A DNA stretch of 64,000 nucleotides, taken from Cerasicoccus maritimus (GTDB lineage Bacteria > Verrucomicrobiota > Verrucomicrobiia > Opitutales > Cerasicoccaceae). The position numbers and the translations under genes are program-made. The notes beneath the pieces were generated by a model, which ran no database searches, was not told the DNA's origin, and was given only the letters and a program-made list of their open reading frames with translations. The stretch's first letter is position 1. The number at the start of each line of letters is the position of its first letter. Below are positions 25,501 to 33,703 of the stretch, piece after piece. The stretch lies in contig JAVDPD010000016.1 of the NCBI GenBank assembly GCA_031296935.1, positions 59,704-123,703 of the forward strand. Reading direction: 5' to 3'.

Positions 25501-26748
25501 GTGAATTGGATCATCGTTGCTTTTCTCGTTTTGATCATCGCCAAGACTGCGATGGAGCTGCGCCTGTCCGGCCTTAACCGCAAGGAAGTGCGCGCCAACC
25601 AAGACCGCGTTCCCGAGGCCTATCGCGACGTCGTCGACGATGAGACCTACCGCAAGTCCGTCGACTACACGCTGGCCAAGAATGCCCTTGGCAAGAAAGA
25701 GCTGATCTACGACGCCATTATGCTCGCGCTGATCGTCGCCACCGGCTTCCTCGCCTGGCTGTATAACACGCTCACTGGCGCGCTCGGCGAAGGCGTCTGG
25801 GGCCAAGCCGTGGTGATGTTTGCCACGTTGATCATCATCAGCCTGCCGAGCCTGCCCTTTGAGTGGGTCAATACCTTCAAGCTAGAGGCGAAGTTCGGTT
25901 TTAATAAATCAACGGTCGGCCTGTGGATCAAAGACAAGCTGATGGGGCTCGCCCTCGGCGCCGCACTCGGCATCCCCGCGCTGGCGCTCTTGCTGAGCAT
26001 TTTCAACTGGCTGCCGAACAGCTGGTGGTTCTGGGGATTCATTGCGTTTTTTGCGCTACAGCTGATCCTCATGGTGCTGGCGCCGCGCATCATCATGCCG
26101 CTCTTCAATAAGCTCACGCCGATGGAAGAAGGCCCGTTGCGCGACCGCCTGCTGGCTCTCGGCGAACGCACCGGCTTTTGCGCGAAGACCATCCTCGTGA
26201 TGGATGGCAGCAAGCGCTCCGGCCACTCCAACGCCTTCTTCACGGGCTTTGGCAAGTTCCGTAAAATCGTCCTTTATGATACCCTGATCGAGCAGCTGGA
26301 GCCCATCGAGCTCGAGGCCGTGCTTGCGCACGAGATCGGCCACTACAAGCGCGGTCACATTCCGAAGATGCTTGGCATCGCGTTCTTTGCCGGGCTGATC
26401 TGCTTCGGCGTGATGGGTTGGCTGGTGCAGCAGGATGTCTTTTACACAAGCTTTGGTTTCGACCCGGAGTCCGGCATGGCGCCGGTATTGCTGCTCTTCA
26501 TGTTGATCAGCGGCCTGTTCACTTTCTGGCTGAGCCCGCTGTCGAACATCATGTCGCGCAAGCACGAATACGAGGCCGACGCCTATGCGCGCGAGATGAT
26601 GAACAACGACCCAATGCCGCTTGTCACCAGCCTGCACAAGATGCATGAAAAGAACCTCAGCAACCTGACGCCGCACCCGACCTTCAGCTGGTTCTACTAT
26701 TCGCATCCCAACCTCCGCGAACGCGAGGCTGCACTCCGCGCGGGATAG
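25501..26748 (+). CDS. M48 family CAAX prenyl protease-like metallopeptidase
   Basis: The 415-residue protein is a Ste24/HtpX-type integral membrane peptidase. The zinc motif is HEIGH (about residues 276-280, in AVLAHEIGHYKRGH), and the third ligand is the Glu of HEYEADAYAREM (about 356). At least five hydrophobic segments flank the catalytic part: residues 1-15, 70-90, 100-118, 152-172 and 180-200, then a pair after the HEIGH. Such proteases cut membrane or misfolded proteins at the cytoplasmic membrane. The GTG start at 25501 gives the usual short N-terminal helix. Bacterial members lack prenylated substrates, so the real client is unknown. Confidence 0.9.
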   Translation: MNWIIVAFLVLIIAKTAMELRLSGLNRKEVRANQDRVPEAYRDVVDDETYRKSVDYTLAKNALGKKELIYDAIMLALIVATGFLAWLYNTLTGALGEGVWGQAVVMFATLIIISLPSLPFEWVNTFKLEAKFGFNKSTVGLWIKDKLMGLALGAALGIPALALLLSIFNWLPNSWWFWGFIAFFALQLILMVLAPRIIMPLFNKLTPMEEGPLRDRLLALGERTGFCAKTILVMDGSKRSGHSNAFFTGFGKFRKIVLYDTLIEQLEPIELEAVLAHEIGHYKRGHIPKMLGIAFFAGLICFGVMGWLVQQDVFYTSFGFDPESGMAPVLLLFMLISGLFTFWLSPLSNIMSRKHEYEADAYAREMMNNDPMPLVTSLHKMHEKNLSNLTPHPTFSWFYYSHPNLREREAALRAG

Positions 26749-26755
26749 CTTTTAA

Positions 26756-26826
26756 AACGACGAATCACGCGAATGAACACGAATCAACTCCTGAAACATT
26801 CGCGGGCATTCGCGCTATTCGTCGTT
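26756..26826. repeat. 71-bp inverted repeat containing the start and signal peptide of the next gene
   Basis: The left arm 26756-26784 and right arm 26798-26826 are 29 bases each and match in most positions when reverse complemented; both begin or end with the AACGACGAAT word. A 13-base spacer lies between them. The ATG at 26773 is inside the left arm. The word CGCGAATG and the GAAT periodicity resemble the GAAT/ATTC-rich palindromic elements seen between genes in several phyla; that resemblance is from memory, not a search. Confidence 0.8.
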
Positions 26827-27699
26827 CTGTTTTTCGCCAGTTCTTTGTCCGCCGAAACGATCCGCGTCGCGAGTTACAATCTGTATAATTACCTCGATGC
26901 GAACCGCTGGGTGGAAGGCCATTATCGCATGGCTTACCCGAAGCCCGAGGCCGAAAAAGCCGCCGCGCGCAAGGTCATTGCCGCTGTGCATCCGGACATC
27001 CTCACGCTACAGGAGATCGGCGGACCGCTCCACCTCCAAGAGCTACAAACTGACCTAAAAAAAGCGGGCGTCGACTACCCGTATGCCGAGTGCTTGATCG
27101 GCCCGGATGAGGATCGCCGCATCGCAGTCTTGTCGAAGATTCCGTTTGAAGCCGTCGGTCACACCGAACTCGATTTCAAATACTTCGACGGACGCGAGCT
27201 CATCAAGCGCGGGCTGCTGGAGCTGCGTTTCGGCAAAGGCGATACCGCGTGGACGCTGTTCGTGGTGCATTTGAAAAGCCGCTGGACCACCCGCGATGAC
27301 GACCCCGAGTCCGGCAAGCGCCGCACTGGCGAAGCCCATGCCGCGCGCAACTTTATTCGCGAGCAATACCCGCCAGAAACGAATCCGCGCTACCTCGTGG
27401 TGGGCGATTTCAACGACACGAAACGCAGTGCGCCGATCCGTCGTTTTCTCGAAGTCGGCGACACGCAGCTGACGCAACTTTTGCCCGCTGGGGACTCCCG
27501 AGGCGAAGCCTGGACTTTCCATTACCGCGCCGAGGATAAATACGAGCGCGTGGACTTCATCCTCGCCTCGCCCGCGCTGGCGCCCTTCGTCGAAGGCGGC
27601 GAAACGCACATCTACGACAGCCAACCCGAAACTAGCAACGCCAGCGACCACCGCCTGATCTACGTGGACCTGAGCAACCTCCCGCGATCCGGTGGCTAG
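26773..27699 (+). CDS. Exported endonuclease/exonuclease/phosphatase family protein
   Basis: The 308-residue protein has a signal peptide of about 27 residues (cut near SLSA-ET) and an EEP domain. Motifs are RVASYNLYNYLD at the start of the fold, LQEIGG with the metal Glu, the VHLKSRW catalytic His, the VVGDFNDT Asp/Asn pair and the C-terminal SDHRLIYVDL His. Targets could be nucleic acid, phospholipid or a phosphate ester outside the cytoplasm. The N-terminal 18 residues, including part of the signal peptide, are encoded by a palindromic element (26756-26826), which is unusual. The ATG at 26773 is kept because it yields a textbook signal peptide. Confidence 0.87.
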   Translation: MNTNQLLKHSRAFALFVVLFFASSLSAETIRVASYNLYNYLDANRWVEGHYRMAYPKPEAEKAAARKVIAAVHPDILTLQEIGGPLHLQELQTDLKKAGVDYPYAECLIGPDEDRRIAVLSKIPFEAVGHTELDFKYFDGRELIKRGLLELRFGKGDTAWTLFVVHLKSRWTTRDDDPESGKRRTGEAHAARNFIREQYPPETNPRYLVVGDFNDTKRSAPIRRFLEVGDTQLTQLLPAGDSRGEAWTFHYRAEDKYERVDFILASPALAPFVEGGETHIYDSQPETSNASDHRLIYVDLSNLPRSGG

Positions 27700-28001
27700 A
27701 GCCCTCACTGCATCTGCATGTTAAGGCCTCATGCATCCGCATCGAGCGTCCAGGCATCAGCTGGTGTCCAGTAAGGTTTTGCTCCGAATCCAGGCGTGGT
27801 TTGGAGCGACATCCGCAGCTGTGTTGGTCCTTACGTCCACGGACGTAGCGCATCTACGTCCCGGGACGTAACCTCTCTACGTCTATGGACGTATGGCGGC
27901 TACGTCCGTGGGCGTAGGGACCAACACAGGCAGTGGTCAGATGACAGCAAACGCCTGCATTCAGGGCAACAAAGGCCTAGGATCAGGGCTGCAGACGTGC
28001 G
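27700..28001. other. Structured noncoding stretch with a palindrome array
   Basis: The 302 bases have no gene I can support. They are dominated by four 16-base palindromes at a 23-base period (27832-27916), framed by a perfect 12-base inverted repeat (27819-27830 and 27918-27929) and a weaker outer pair (27779-27797 and 27951-27969, 16 of 19 positions). See the separate entry for the array. Confidence 0.7.
27819..27929. repeat. Array of four 16-base palindromes inside a 12-base inverted repeat
   Basis: Units lie at 27832-27847, 27855-27870, 27878-27893 and 27901-27916; each begins TACGTC and ends CGTA. Unit 2, TACGTCCCGGGACGTA, is a perfect palindrome. The three spacers are all seven bases long with unrelated sequence. 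Units 3 and 4 each carry one change that would become a G-U pair in plus-strand RNA. The outer arms are CTGTGTTGGTCC and its exact complement. Confidence 0.85.
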
Positions 28002-28460
28002 TCACTGCGCCTTGGCAGACTTCGGTGCCGCGAAAATGACTTGATATTCGGCCAAGTCCAAGGCGCGCTTGCGGATGCGGCGCATGAACTCAAGTTGGGA
28101 GAGTATCTCGCCTTCGCGCCCGATTTTGAATCGCAACTCTCGGTCCGCGAAGAAAAACTGACGATCAGCCTCATAGGCTAACTCCCATGCTTTTTGGGAA
28201 ATTTCGAGGCGTCGCGCATCGTCATGTTTAAGTGAGTCCAGTAGCTCTTTATAGGTTGCTTCCATCTGCGCCCACCAATCTTTGGAGGTCTCCCCGATGT
28301 TAATGGCCATCTCGGAGTTGCCTTCCAGAAAATCCAACTTTCCCTCGTATTTCTGATCGAGCGGATGAGGGTCTTGGTCACCTTAGCCTTCCATCAAATA
28401 TTGGGCATGGGCTAAAGTAGTGAGGCAAATTAAAAGGAAGACGATGAGTAGGCGAATCAT
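28002..28460 (-). pseudogene. LprI/DUF1311-like exported protein, interrupted by an in-frame stop
   Basis: An ATG at 28460 starts a good signal peptide (MIRLLIVFLLICLTTLAHAQ), but an in-frame TAA at 28385-28383 follows after 25 codons. The same frame then continues to 28002 with DPHPLDQKYEGKLDFLEGNS, then WWAQMEATYKELLDSL and QKAWELAYEADRQF. This is the pattern of the lysozyme-inhibitor LprI N-terminal (DUF1311) family: H-P-x-D, YKELL-type and Q-x-x-W helices. The intact length would be about 152 codons. Without the N-terminus the remaining frame has only weak starts such as the TTG at 28337. A nonsense mutation is the simple reading; a sequencing error or readthrough is possible. Confidence 0.65.
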
Positions 28461-28531
28461 TCGCTCAGGATGACGCGGGCGCTACCTGTTAGGCAAGATG
28501 CATTCAGCCATCACGCTTTTTCGGGGGCATG

Positions 28532-28999
28532 TTAGGTGCGTGCCTTCACCAGTTCCATCTTGTAATTAATCAAGTCTACGCCGCGGATGTTCACGTGGTT
28601 TTTGTAGAGCACATCGAAGCCCTGCTTGGCAAACACCGGTTTCGAGCAAATGGAGGCCTCGACGTGCAGGCGGTCGAGTCCGCGCTCAAAGGCCACCGTA
28701 ATCGCATGCTGGATCAGCGCCGTCGCCACACCCTGGCGCGCGGCCTTCGGATGGACGTAGGCGCAATCGATGTGGCCATCGGGGTCCAGCTCCAGAAATC
28801 CAACGACCTCGCTATCGCGCTCATAAACGAAGGGCTGCTTCCGCTCACAGCGTCGCCGCCAATGCTCGGGATTGGGCTTATTCACGGTCCACGCGTGGCA
28901 TTGCTCAGGTGTGTAAACGGCGCACGCGATCTCGTGCACGGCGCGCGGAAATATCTCCGCAATGGCGAGGTAGTCATCGGGCTGATAGGGGCGAATCAT
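28532..28999 (-). CDS. GNAT family N-acetyltransferase
   Basis: The 155-residue protein has the GNAT fold: IRPYQPDDYLAIAEIF as strand and helix 1, VVGFLELDPDGHIDCAYVHP as strands 3-4, and the acetyl-CoA loop ARQGVATALI (Q/R-x-x-G-x-A), followed by LHVEASICSKPVFAKQGF. It would transfer an acetyl group to an amine of a small molecule or protein in the cytoplasm. I chose the ATG at 28999 over one at 29017, because MIRPYQPDD is the usual family start. No partner genes are adjacent. Confidence 0.88.
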   Translation of the reverse strand: MIRPYQPDDYLAIAEIFPRAVHEIACAVYTPEQCHAWTVNKPNPEHWRRRCERKQPFVYERDSEVVGFLELDPDGHIDCAYVHPKAARQGVATALIQHAITVAFERGLDRLHVEASICSKPVFAKQGFDVLYKNHVNIRGVDLINYKMELVKART

Positions 29000-29054
29000 G
29001 TGGTGGTGGCAATACACGACAATCAGCAGGACTTTATTGAGCTTTGAGCTCGAT

Positions 29055-29573
29055 TCACCTGCTTCCTGTATAGGTTACGTCATCATTATGAAGATTAATG
29101 TCTCGTCTTATCTCAGATAGAAAAATTAGCGCTTTGTTTCTGAAGGTAGAGAATTCCCATGTTTGTTTTCCTTCAAAAGAATCATAGATATAATCGATAA
29201 TCAGGTTATACTCTTCAAAAACTTTATTTGGCGCAAACATGCATAATAGAGCGGCAGTTTCGAGCCTCTGAATATCAAATCCTTCAAGATCCTCATTCGT
29301 TAGATTATTCTGATGCTTTGCTTTTACGATCAGCGCAATAAGAGGGGACGAGACTTGCTTGTATAGTTCTATTTTCTGAATCAATAGGTGATTTTTATGC
29401 TCCAATTCTGAAGTGAGCTGAATTCTGATTTCAGATAATTCGCGGTCGTGCCTAGCTTTATAGCTAGCCATTAGTTTATCGGCCCATATTTTGCCCAACC
29501 AGCTTGAGAGGCCTACAAGTAACACACTTATTCCGCCAATTGAAATTACGATAGTTTTTATGGTTTCGATCAT
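29055..29573 (-). CDS. Hypothetical membrane protein with coiled coil, AT-rich
   Basis: The 172-residue protein has an N-terminal transmembrane helix (about 5-25, TIVISIGGISVLLVGLSSWLG), then a long charged helix likely to be a coiled coil (residues 38-75, HDRELSEIRIQLTSELEHK), and a helical C-terminus. I recognise no named family. Base composition is clearly poorer in G+C than the flanking genes, and codons with A/T third bases dominate, suggesting recent transfer. It stands alone on the minus strand. One weak comparison is small membrane proteins of defence or phage-related islands, but nothing here proves that. Confidence 0.65.
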   Translation of the reverse strand: MIETIKTIVISIGGISVLLVGLSSWLGKIWADKLMASYKARHDRELSEIRIQLTSELEHKNHLLIQKIELYKQVSSPLIALIVKAKHQNNLTNEDLEGFDIQRLETAALLCMFAPNKVFEEYNLIIDYIYDSFEGKQTWEFSTFRNKALIFLSEIRRDINLHNDDVTYTGSR

Positions 29574-29699
29574 GACTTTTGGGGTAATCCTAGAATAATC
29601 AACTTATGTTATTATTCATGTATACTCACAAAGAAGTGACCACCTAAAACTTCTAGTAAATAGCAGCCGGTCTTGTTCGAACCATTTTACATCGCCCCT

Positions 29700-31373
29700 T
29701 TACATCCGCGCGTCTTTGAGCAGAGCACGTTCGGCAGGGAGGAGTTGGTCCGCGTTGACGCCTTCCATAATCGATTGCGATTCCTGCTTGTGGCCGTTGG
29801 CGGCGAGGATGGCGGCGTAGATGGCGCGGTGGCGCGGGCGGACCTCGCTCCAGTTGATCGGCAGCGTGTAGAGTTGCTGGAGGGCGAGGTCCGGCTTGCC
29901 CGCCTTGTAGAGGCCGAGTGAAAAGGTGATGATGTTGGCCAGGTAGGGGCGATCAGCGTCCTGGATCAACTGAGAAGCGGTTTGCAGCGACTGCTCGACA
30001 TGCTCTCCTTTGAGCAGGTTGATGTAGGCGAGGTCATTGGCGACGTCGGTGTCGTTCGGATATTTCTCGGCCATGCGAGCCAGTGCGCTTTGGAGGGCGT
30101 CGATATCTCCAGAACGTTGGGCCAAGCTGATCATTTCCTCAAACGCGCGGCGCTGCGAGGCGGGCAGCAATGCGAGCTTCTCCAAGACCTCTTGCGCGCG
30201 CTCGGTCCAGCCAAGTTTAAGCGCATATTCGTAGGCAAAGGTGAGCATGCTGATGTCCTCATTGGCCTTAATCAACGCCTGTCCCCAGATGAGGTCGCTC
30301 AAGCGGTCGTTGCCAAGCTCCTGCTGGATGCGGGAGCGAAAGAGCACGACGGTAAACGGCTCCAGCGGCAAGCGTGGACGCTCGATGATTTTCTCCAATT
30401 GCTCCCACTGGCCACTGAGCGCCATCGAATCAAGCCAGACTAAAAGGAGGTCTTTACGTTGAACGGCCGCGTCGAGATCGACAATGGTCAGGAAGTCATT
30501 GGGGCGGTTGTGTTGGTTGAGCCAGCGCCCGATTTCAACCAATTCGGCGGGGTCTTCGAGGTTGAAGTTTCCCTTCACCTCGGCGAGGATCTCTTCCATC
30601 GCCTGCTGACGGACTTTGCGGCGAATGGAGATTTCCGCGAGCTTATCCTCGCGCTCAGCCAGCGGGTGCTCGGCTAGATTCTGCGCGGCGGCAAGTTGTT
30701 CCTCGGGCGTTAAGATCGGTGCGTTGAGTAGCTCGCGCGCAGCTTTGAGGCCTATCTCGTCCGTGCGCTGTGCCATTTGCCGTAGCCACGCGATGCCGGT
30801 GGCGCGGACAGCTTCATCTTCGCTGCCCTGACTGAGACTCACGTAAGCAAACTGGACTTTGATCGAAGCTCCGGGCGCGGCGGCAGCCTGCCGAGCGAGC
30901 TCGATGGCGCGCTCTGGCTGTTTATTGATGAGCGCGTGCTCCGCACGGCGGAAAAGGGCATCTGGAGAATGAGGAAAGTCGTGCATGAGCCGCTGAGCGA
31001 TGGCGTTGAGCTGCTCCTCGTCTTGCAACCGCATGACGCTGTCGAACCACTCCAGCAGGTCTTCCTCCTCGCCGCTGAGGGCATAAGTTTTCTCCCAAAG
31101 GCCGGGCGCATCCAGGGGGGAGGCTTGGTTTACAATGCCCGCCAGCGTGCGAGCGACTTCGGGGTTTTCCGGATCGAGCGCGTAGGCGGCTTTGGCGGCT
31201 TCCCACGCTGCGCCGTAGTTTTTCTCCTCCACCTGCGCTTGGGCGTCTTCGGCCAGGTTGATGGCGCGCTTCTGCTTGACCACCTGCCAGAGGAAGGGCG
31301 TGGCGACAACGAGCAGCGCGATCAGGACACCGCCGATGATCGCGAAACGCTTGGCCTTGGGACTGAGTGGCAT
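29700..31373 (-). CDS. Membrane-anchored TPR repeat protein
   Basis: The 557-residue protein has one N-terminal transmembrane helix (about 9-30, FAIIGGVLIALLVVATPFLW), and the rest is helical with several tetratricopeptide-like repeats. The clearest is NYGAAWEAAKAAYALDPENPEVARTL; others cover about 120-165, 420-470 and 480-530. Such proteins act as scaffolds in the inner membrane, often in secretion, cell-wall or polysaccharide assembly. It lies 36 bases past the HemW stop on the same strand. Specific partners cannot be read from the sequence. Confidence 0.8.
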   Translation of the reverse strand: MPLSPKAKRFAIIGGVLIALLVVATPFLWQVVKQKRAINLAEDAQAQVEEKNYGAAWEAAKAAYALDPENPEVARTLAGIVNQASPLDAPGLWEKTYALSGEEEDLLEWFDSVMRLQDEEQLNAIAQRLMHDFPHSPDALFRRAEHALINKQPERAIELARQAAAAPGASIKVQFAYVSLSQGSEDEAVRATGIAWLRQMAQRTDEIGLKAARELLNAPILTPEEQLAAAQNLAEHPLAEREDKLAEISIRRKVRQQAMEEILAEVKGNFNLEDPAELVEIGRWLNQHNRPNDFLTIVDLDAAVQRKDLLLVWLDSMALSGQWEQLEKIIERPRLPLEPFTVVLFRSRIQQELGNDRLSDLIWGQALIKANEDISMLTFAYEYALKLGWTERAQEVLEKLALLPASQRRAFEEMISLAQRSGDIDALQSALARMAEKYPNDTDVANDLAYINLLKGEHVEQSLQTASQLIQDADRPYLANIITFSLGLYKAGKPDLALQQLYTLPINWSEVRPRHRAIYAAILAANGHKQESQSIMEGVNADQLLPAERALLKDARM

Positions 31374-31409
31374 AATGGTTTATTAAATAACGACTTGCGG
31401 GACGCCAAC

Positions 31410-32603
31410 TTAAACCGACGCTTCCAGCACGCGGCCACCCACGGAGTCGGCCAGCAGGCGCCCGGCATCGGTCAGGCGGAGGCGGTCGCCGGTCTGTTCG
31501 ACCACGCCTTCAGCGAAAAGTTCGGCCCAAAGCGCATTGTAGGTCGCCCAGTCTGCGGCGGGAAAACGCGCCCGCAGCGCCGCGAGGTTCACGCCGTCGT
31601 TGAGGCGCAGGCCGAAGATTAACGCATCGGAGGCGACGATGTCGGTGCTCAGTGGGACCACGTCCAAGGCGGAATCAGCGAGCTGCCCGAGTTGGTAATT
31701 TTCCAGTCCGGCGAGCCATTGATTGAGGTCACTCGGGTTGCTCCAGCGCCGGGGGCCCCATTGGCTGGCGGCCGAGGGGCCGACGCCGCGCCATTGCCCC
31801 ATGCGCCAGGTGGAGAGGTTGTGCGCACATGCGTAGCCCGGCTTCGTGAAGTTGGACACCTCGTATTGCGGGTAGCCGGCGGCGGCCAGCATTTCCCAGG
31901 TAAATTGATAGAGCTCGGCCTCCTGCTCAATGTCGCGCTTGAACTCGCCCTTGGACAGCTTGACCCAGAGCTTGGTGTCCTCCTCGAAGGTCAGGCAATA
32001 CGTGGAAATGTGCTCGGGCTGGAGGTCGATCGCGCGCTGGAGGTCGTCACGCCACTGTTCGAGGCTCTGGCCGGGGACGGCGAAAATCAGGTCGAGGTTG
32101 ACGTTGTCGCAACCGCCGTCGCGCAGCTCCTGATAAGCGCGGAGCACTTGCTTGGGGTTGTGGCGTCGGCCGAGCTTTTCGAGCAAAGTCTCGTCAAAGC
32201 TCTGCACGCCCATGGAGATCCGGTTCACGCCAGCCTCGCGCATGGCGGCGATTTTGTCCGCCTTCACGGTCGACGGCGCCATTTCCACGGTCCATTCGGC
32301 AATTGGTCCGGGGGCGCGCTCGCGGACGGCTTGGCAAAGGCGGGCCAGGTCGGGCGCGGCCAGGAGGCCGGGCGTTCCCCCGCCAAAGAAGACAGTCAGG
32401 CCCGCTTGGGCGTCAAGGGCTGGTAAAAAGTCGGCGGCGGCGGTATGGGCGTCCCACTCGGCGCACCAGTGGTCGAGTTCGCGCTCAATGCCTTCTAAAT
32501 AACGTAGGAGGTCCGCGCGGCGTGGGGCCTCCTGATAGAACGCGCAAAAATCACACGTGGTGGCGCAAAAAGGCACGTGCAGGTAGAGTCCTGGGTGAAT
32601 CAC
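31410..32603 (-). CDS. hemW: HemW-like radical SAM protein (coproporphyrinogen dehydrogenase family)
   Basis: The product, about 397 residues, carries the radical SAM cysteine motif CATTCDFC within LYLHVPFCATTCDFCAFYQ and the second motif FFGGGTPGLL. Further family marks are VNRISMGVQSFDE and VNLDLIFAVPGQS, together with the C-terminal HemN-type helical domain. The single C-x3-C-x2-C set with F after the last Cys fits the HemW heme chaperone group better than true HemN. The GTG at 32603 is chosen because it gives the family-like start MIHPGLYLHVPFC; a further ATG at 32669 is in frame and would overlap the divergent promoter region. It is cytoplasmic and binds SAM and heme. The start call is less certain than the identity. 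Confidence 0.88.
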   Translation of the reverse strand: MIHPGLYLHVPFCATTCDFCAFYQEAPRRADLLRYLEGIERELDHWCAEWDAHTAAADFLPALDAQAGLTVFFGGGTPGLLAAPDLARLCQAVRERAPGPIAEWTVEMAPSTVKADKIAAMREAGVNRISMGVQSFDETLLEKLGRRHNPKQVLRAYQELRDGGCDNVNLDLIFAVPGQSLEQWRDDLQRAIDLQPEHISTYCLTFEEDTKLWVKLSKGEFKRDIEQEAELYQFTWEMLAAAGYPQYEVSNFTKPGYACAHNLSTWRMGQWRGVGPSAASQWGPRRWSNPSDLNQWLAGLENYQLGQLADSALDVVPLSTDIVASDALIFGLRLNDGVNLAALRARFPAADWATYNALWAELFAEGVVEQTGDRLRLTDAGRLLADSVGGRVLEASV

Positions 32604-32677
32604 CTTGTCGGACTGACTATTTACGAGTTTTGCTTGCGAACAGTGCACGTACGCTGTTTGTCTTAGCATTAAGTTAA

Positions 32678-33664
32678 ATGAAAGCAAAACTTTACCTGAT
32701 TCTCGCTGCGACCGCCGCCTTGCTTACAGGCTGCGGCCCCTCGATCAATAACCTGACCAGCGAGCGTGTGCCGCAGAATGCCTCCGGCATTTACACGCTT
32801 AGCATGACCGTGACCAGTGACGACGGCGCGATTTCCACCAGCTCCTATGCGCCCAAGGTCGTCATTGATGGCGTGGAGCGCGACATGATCCAGAGCGACG
32901 TCGGCAAGAACATCTTCGAATACGACTACGCGATTCCAGAAGGGCGCACCGAGGCTAAGTATTACTACCTCCTCGATTACAAGCGCGATAACGAGCACTA
33001 CGAGAAGTCGAAGATCTACCTACTCAACGTGACCGACCGCTACGTGACCGCCATCGAGTCCGTGCGTGGCCCCGTGGGCGCGGAGATCCCCGTCGTTGGA
33101 CGCGGCTTCACTGACTTTGACAAGATCGTGATCGGTGGTTTTGAAGCCGACACCACCTATCAGTCGCCGACTTCGTTGACTTTCATTGTGCCGGCCCTCA
33201 AGCCGAATCAAGCCTACCGCGCTGAGCTCGTGAGCGGCAACGGCGTGAAAGATCTGGGCAAGTTCCACGTCGACGCCTCCAAGCTGACCGTGGTGCCGTC
33301 CATCATCCGCCTCAACCCGGGCGAGCGCACCTCCGTTGCTTTCGGTGTCGAATACCCGACCTCCGGCGTCGGCCTGCCGATCAGCGTCATGACGAATGTT
33401 CCAGACAGCGTGATTATGCCCGAAGTGGCGATCCCCGCCGGCGCACGCTCGGTCAGCATTCCGATCGAAGGCGGCAAGAAGGGCTCCGGTCTGCTTTACG
33501 TAACGGCCCCCGGCTACAACGAGCTGCAGGTTCCAGTCTTTGTTGGCATGGGCTCCGGTTCCACGACCGATTGGCAATATCCGCCTGCTGGCAGCTCGGT
33601 CAATGATCAGCCAAAGGAAGTCATTATCGAAGAGGAAACCTCCATCATCGAAATCTTCGACTAG
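32678..33664 (+). CDS. Lipoprotein with IPT/TIG domain
   Basis: The 328-residue protein begins with a lipoprotein signal (LAATAALLTGCG, cleavage before Cys19), so it is anchored to the outer or inner membrane. A central domain (about 123-190, IESVRGPVGAEIPVVGRGF to YRAELVSGNG) matches the IPT/TIG immunoglobulin-like fold. The C-terminal part is beta-rich, then acidic and ends IIEEETSIIEIFD. It diverges from hemW with starts 74 bases apart, or only eight if hemW uses its upstream ATG. The function is probably in binding or in cell-surface structure. It is followed by a nested hairpin terminator. Confidence 0.85.
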   Translation: MKAKLYLILAATAALLTGCGPSINNLTSERVPQNASGIYTLSMTVTSDDGAISTSSYAPKVVIDGVERDMIQSDVGKNIFEYDYAIPEGRTEAKYYYLLDYKRDNEHYEKSKIYLLNVTDRYVTAIESVRGPVGAEIPVVGRGFTDFDKIVIGGFEADTTYQSPTSLTFIVPALKPNQAYRAELVSGNGVKDLGKFHVDASKLTVVPSIIRLNPGERTSVAFGVEYPTSGVGLPISVMTNVPDSVIMPEVAIPAGARSVSIPIEGGKKGSGLLYVTAPGYNELQVPVFVGMGSGSTTDWQYPPAGSSVNDQPKEVIIEEETSIIEIFD

Positions 33665-33703
33665 GGCACATTTCATCTAAGTTGGCCCAAGTGATTCACT
33701 GAG

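Noticed and set aside
27819-27929. CRISPR-like periodic repeat
   Set aside because: Units are short palindromes of 16 bases with 7-base spacers and no cas genes nearby; CRISPR repeats and spacers are each about 25-40 bases.
29640-29700. tRNA-like TTCGAAC segment
   Set aside because: Only the T-loop-like word is present; no paired acceptor, D or anticodon arms can be drawn around it.
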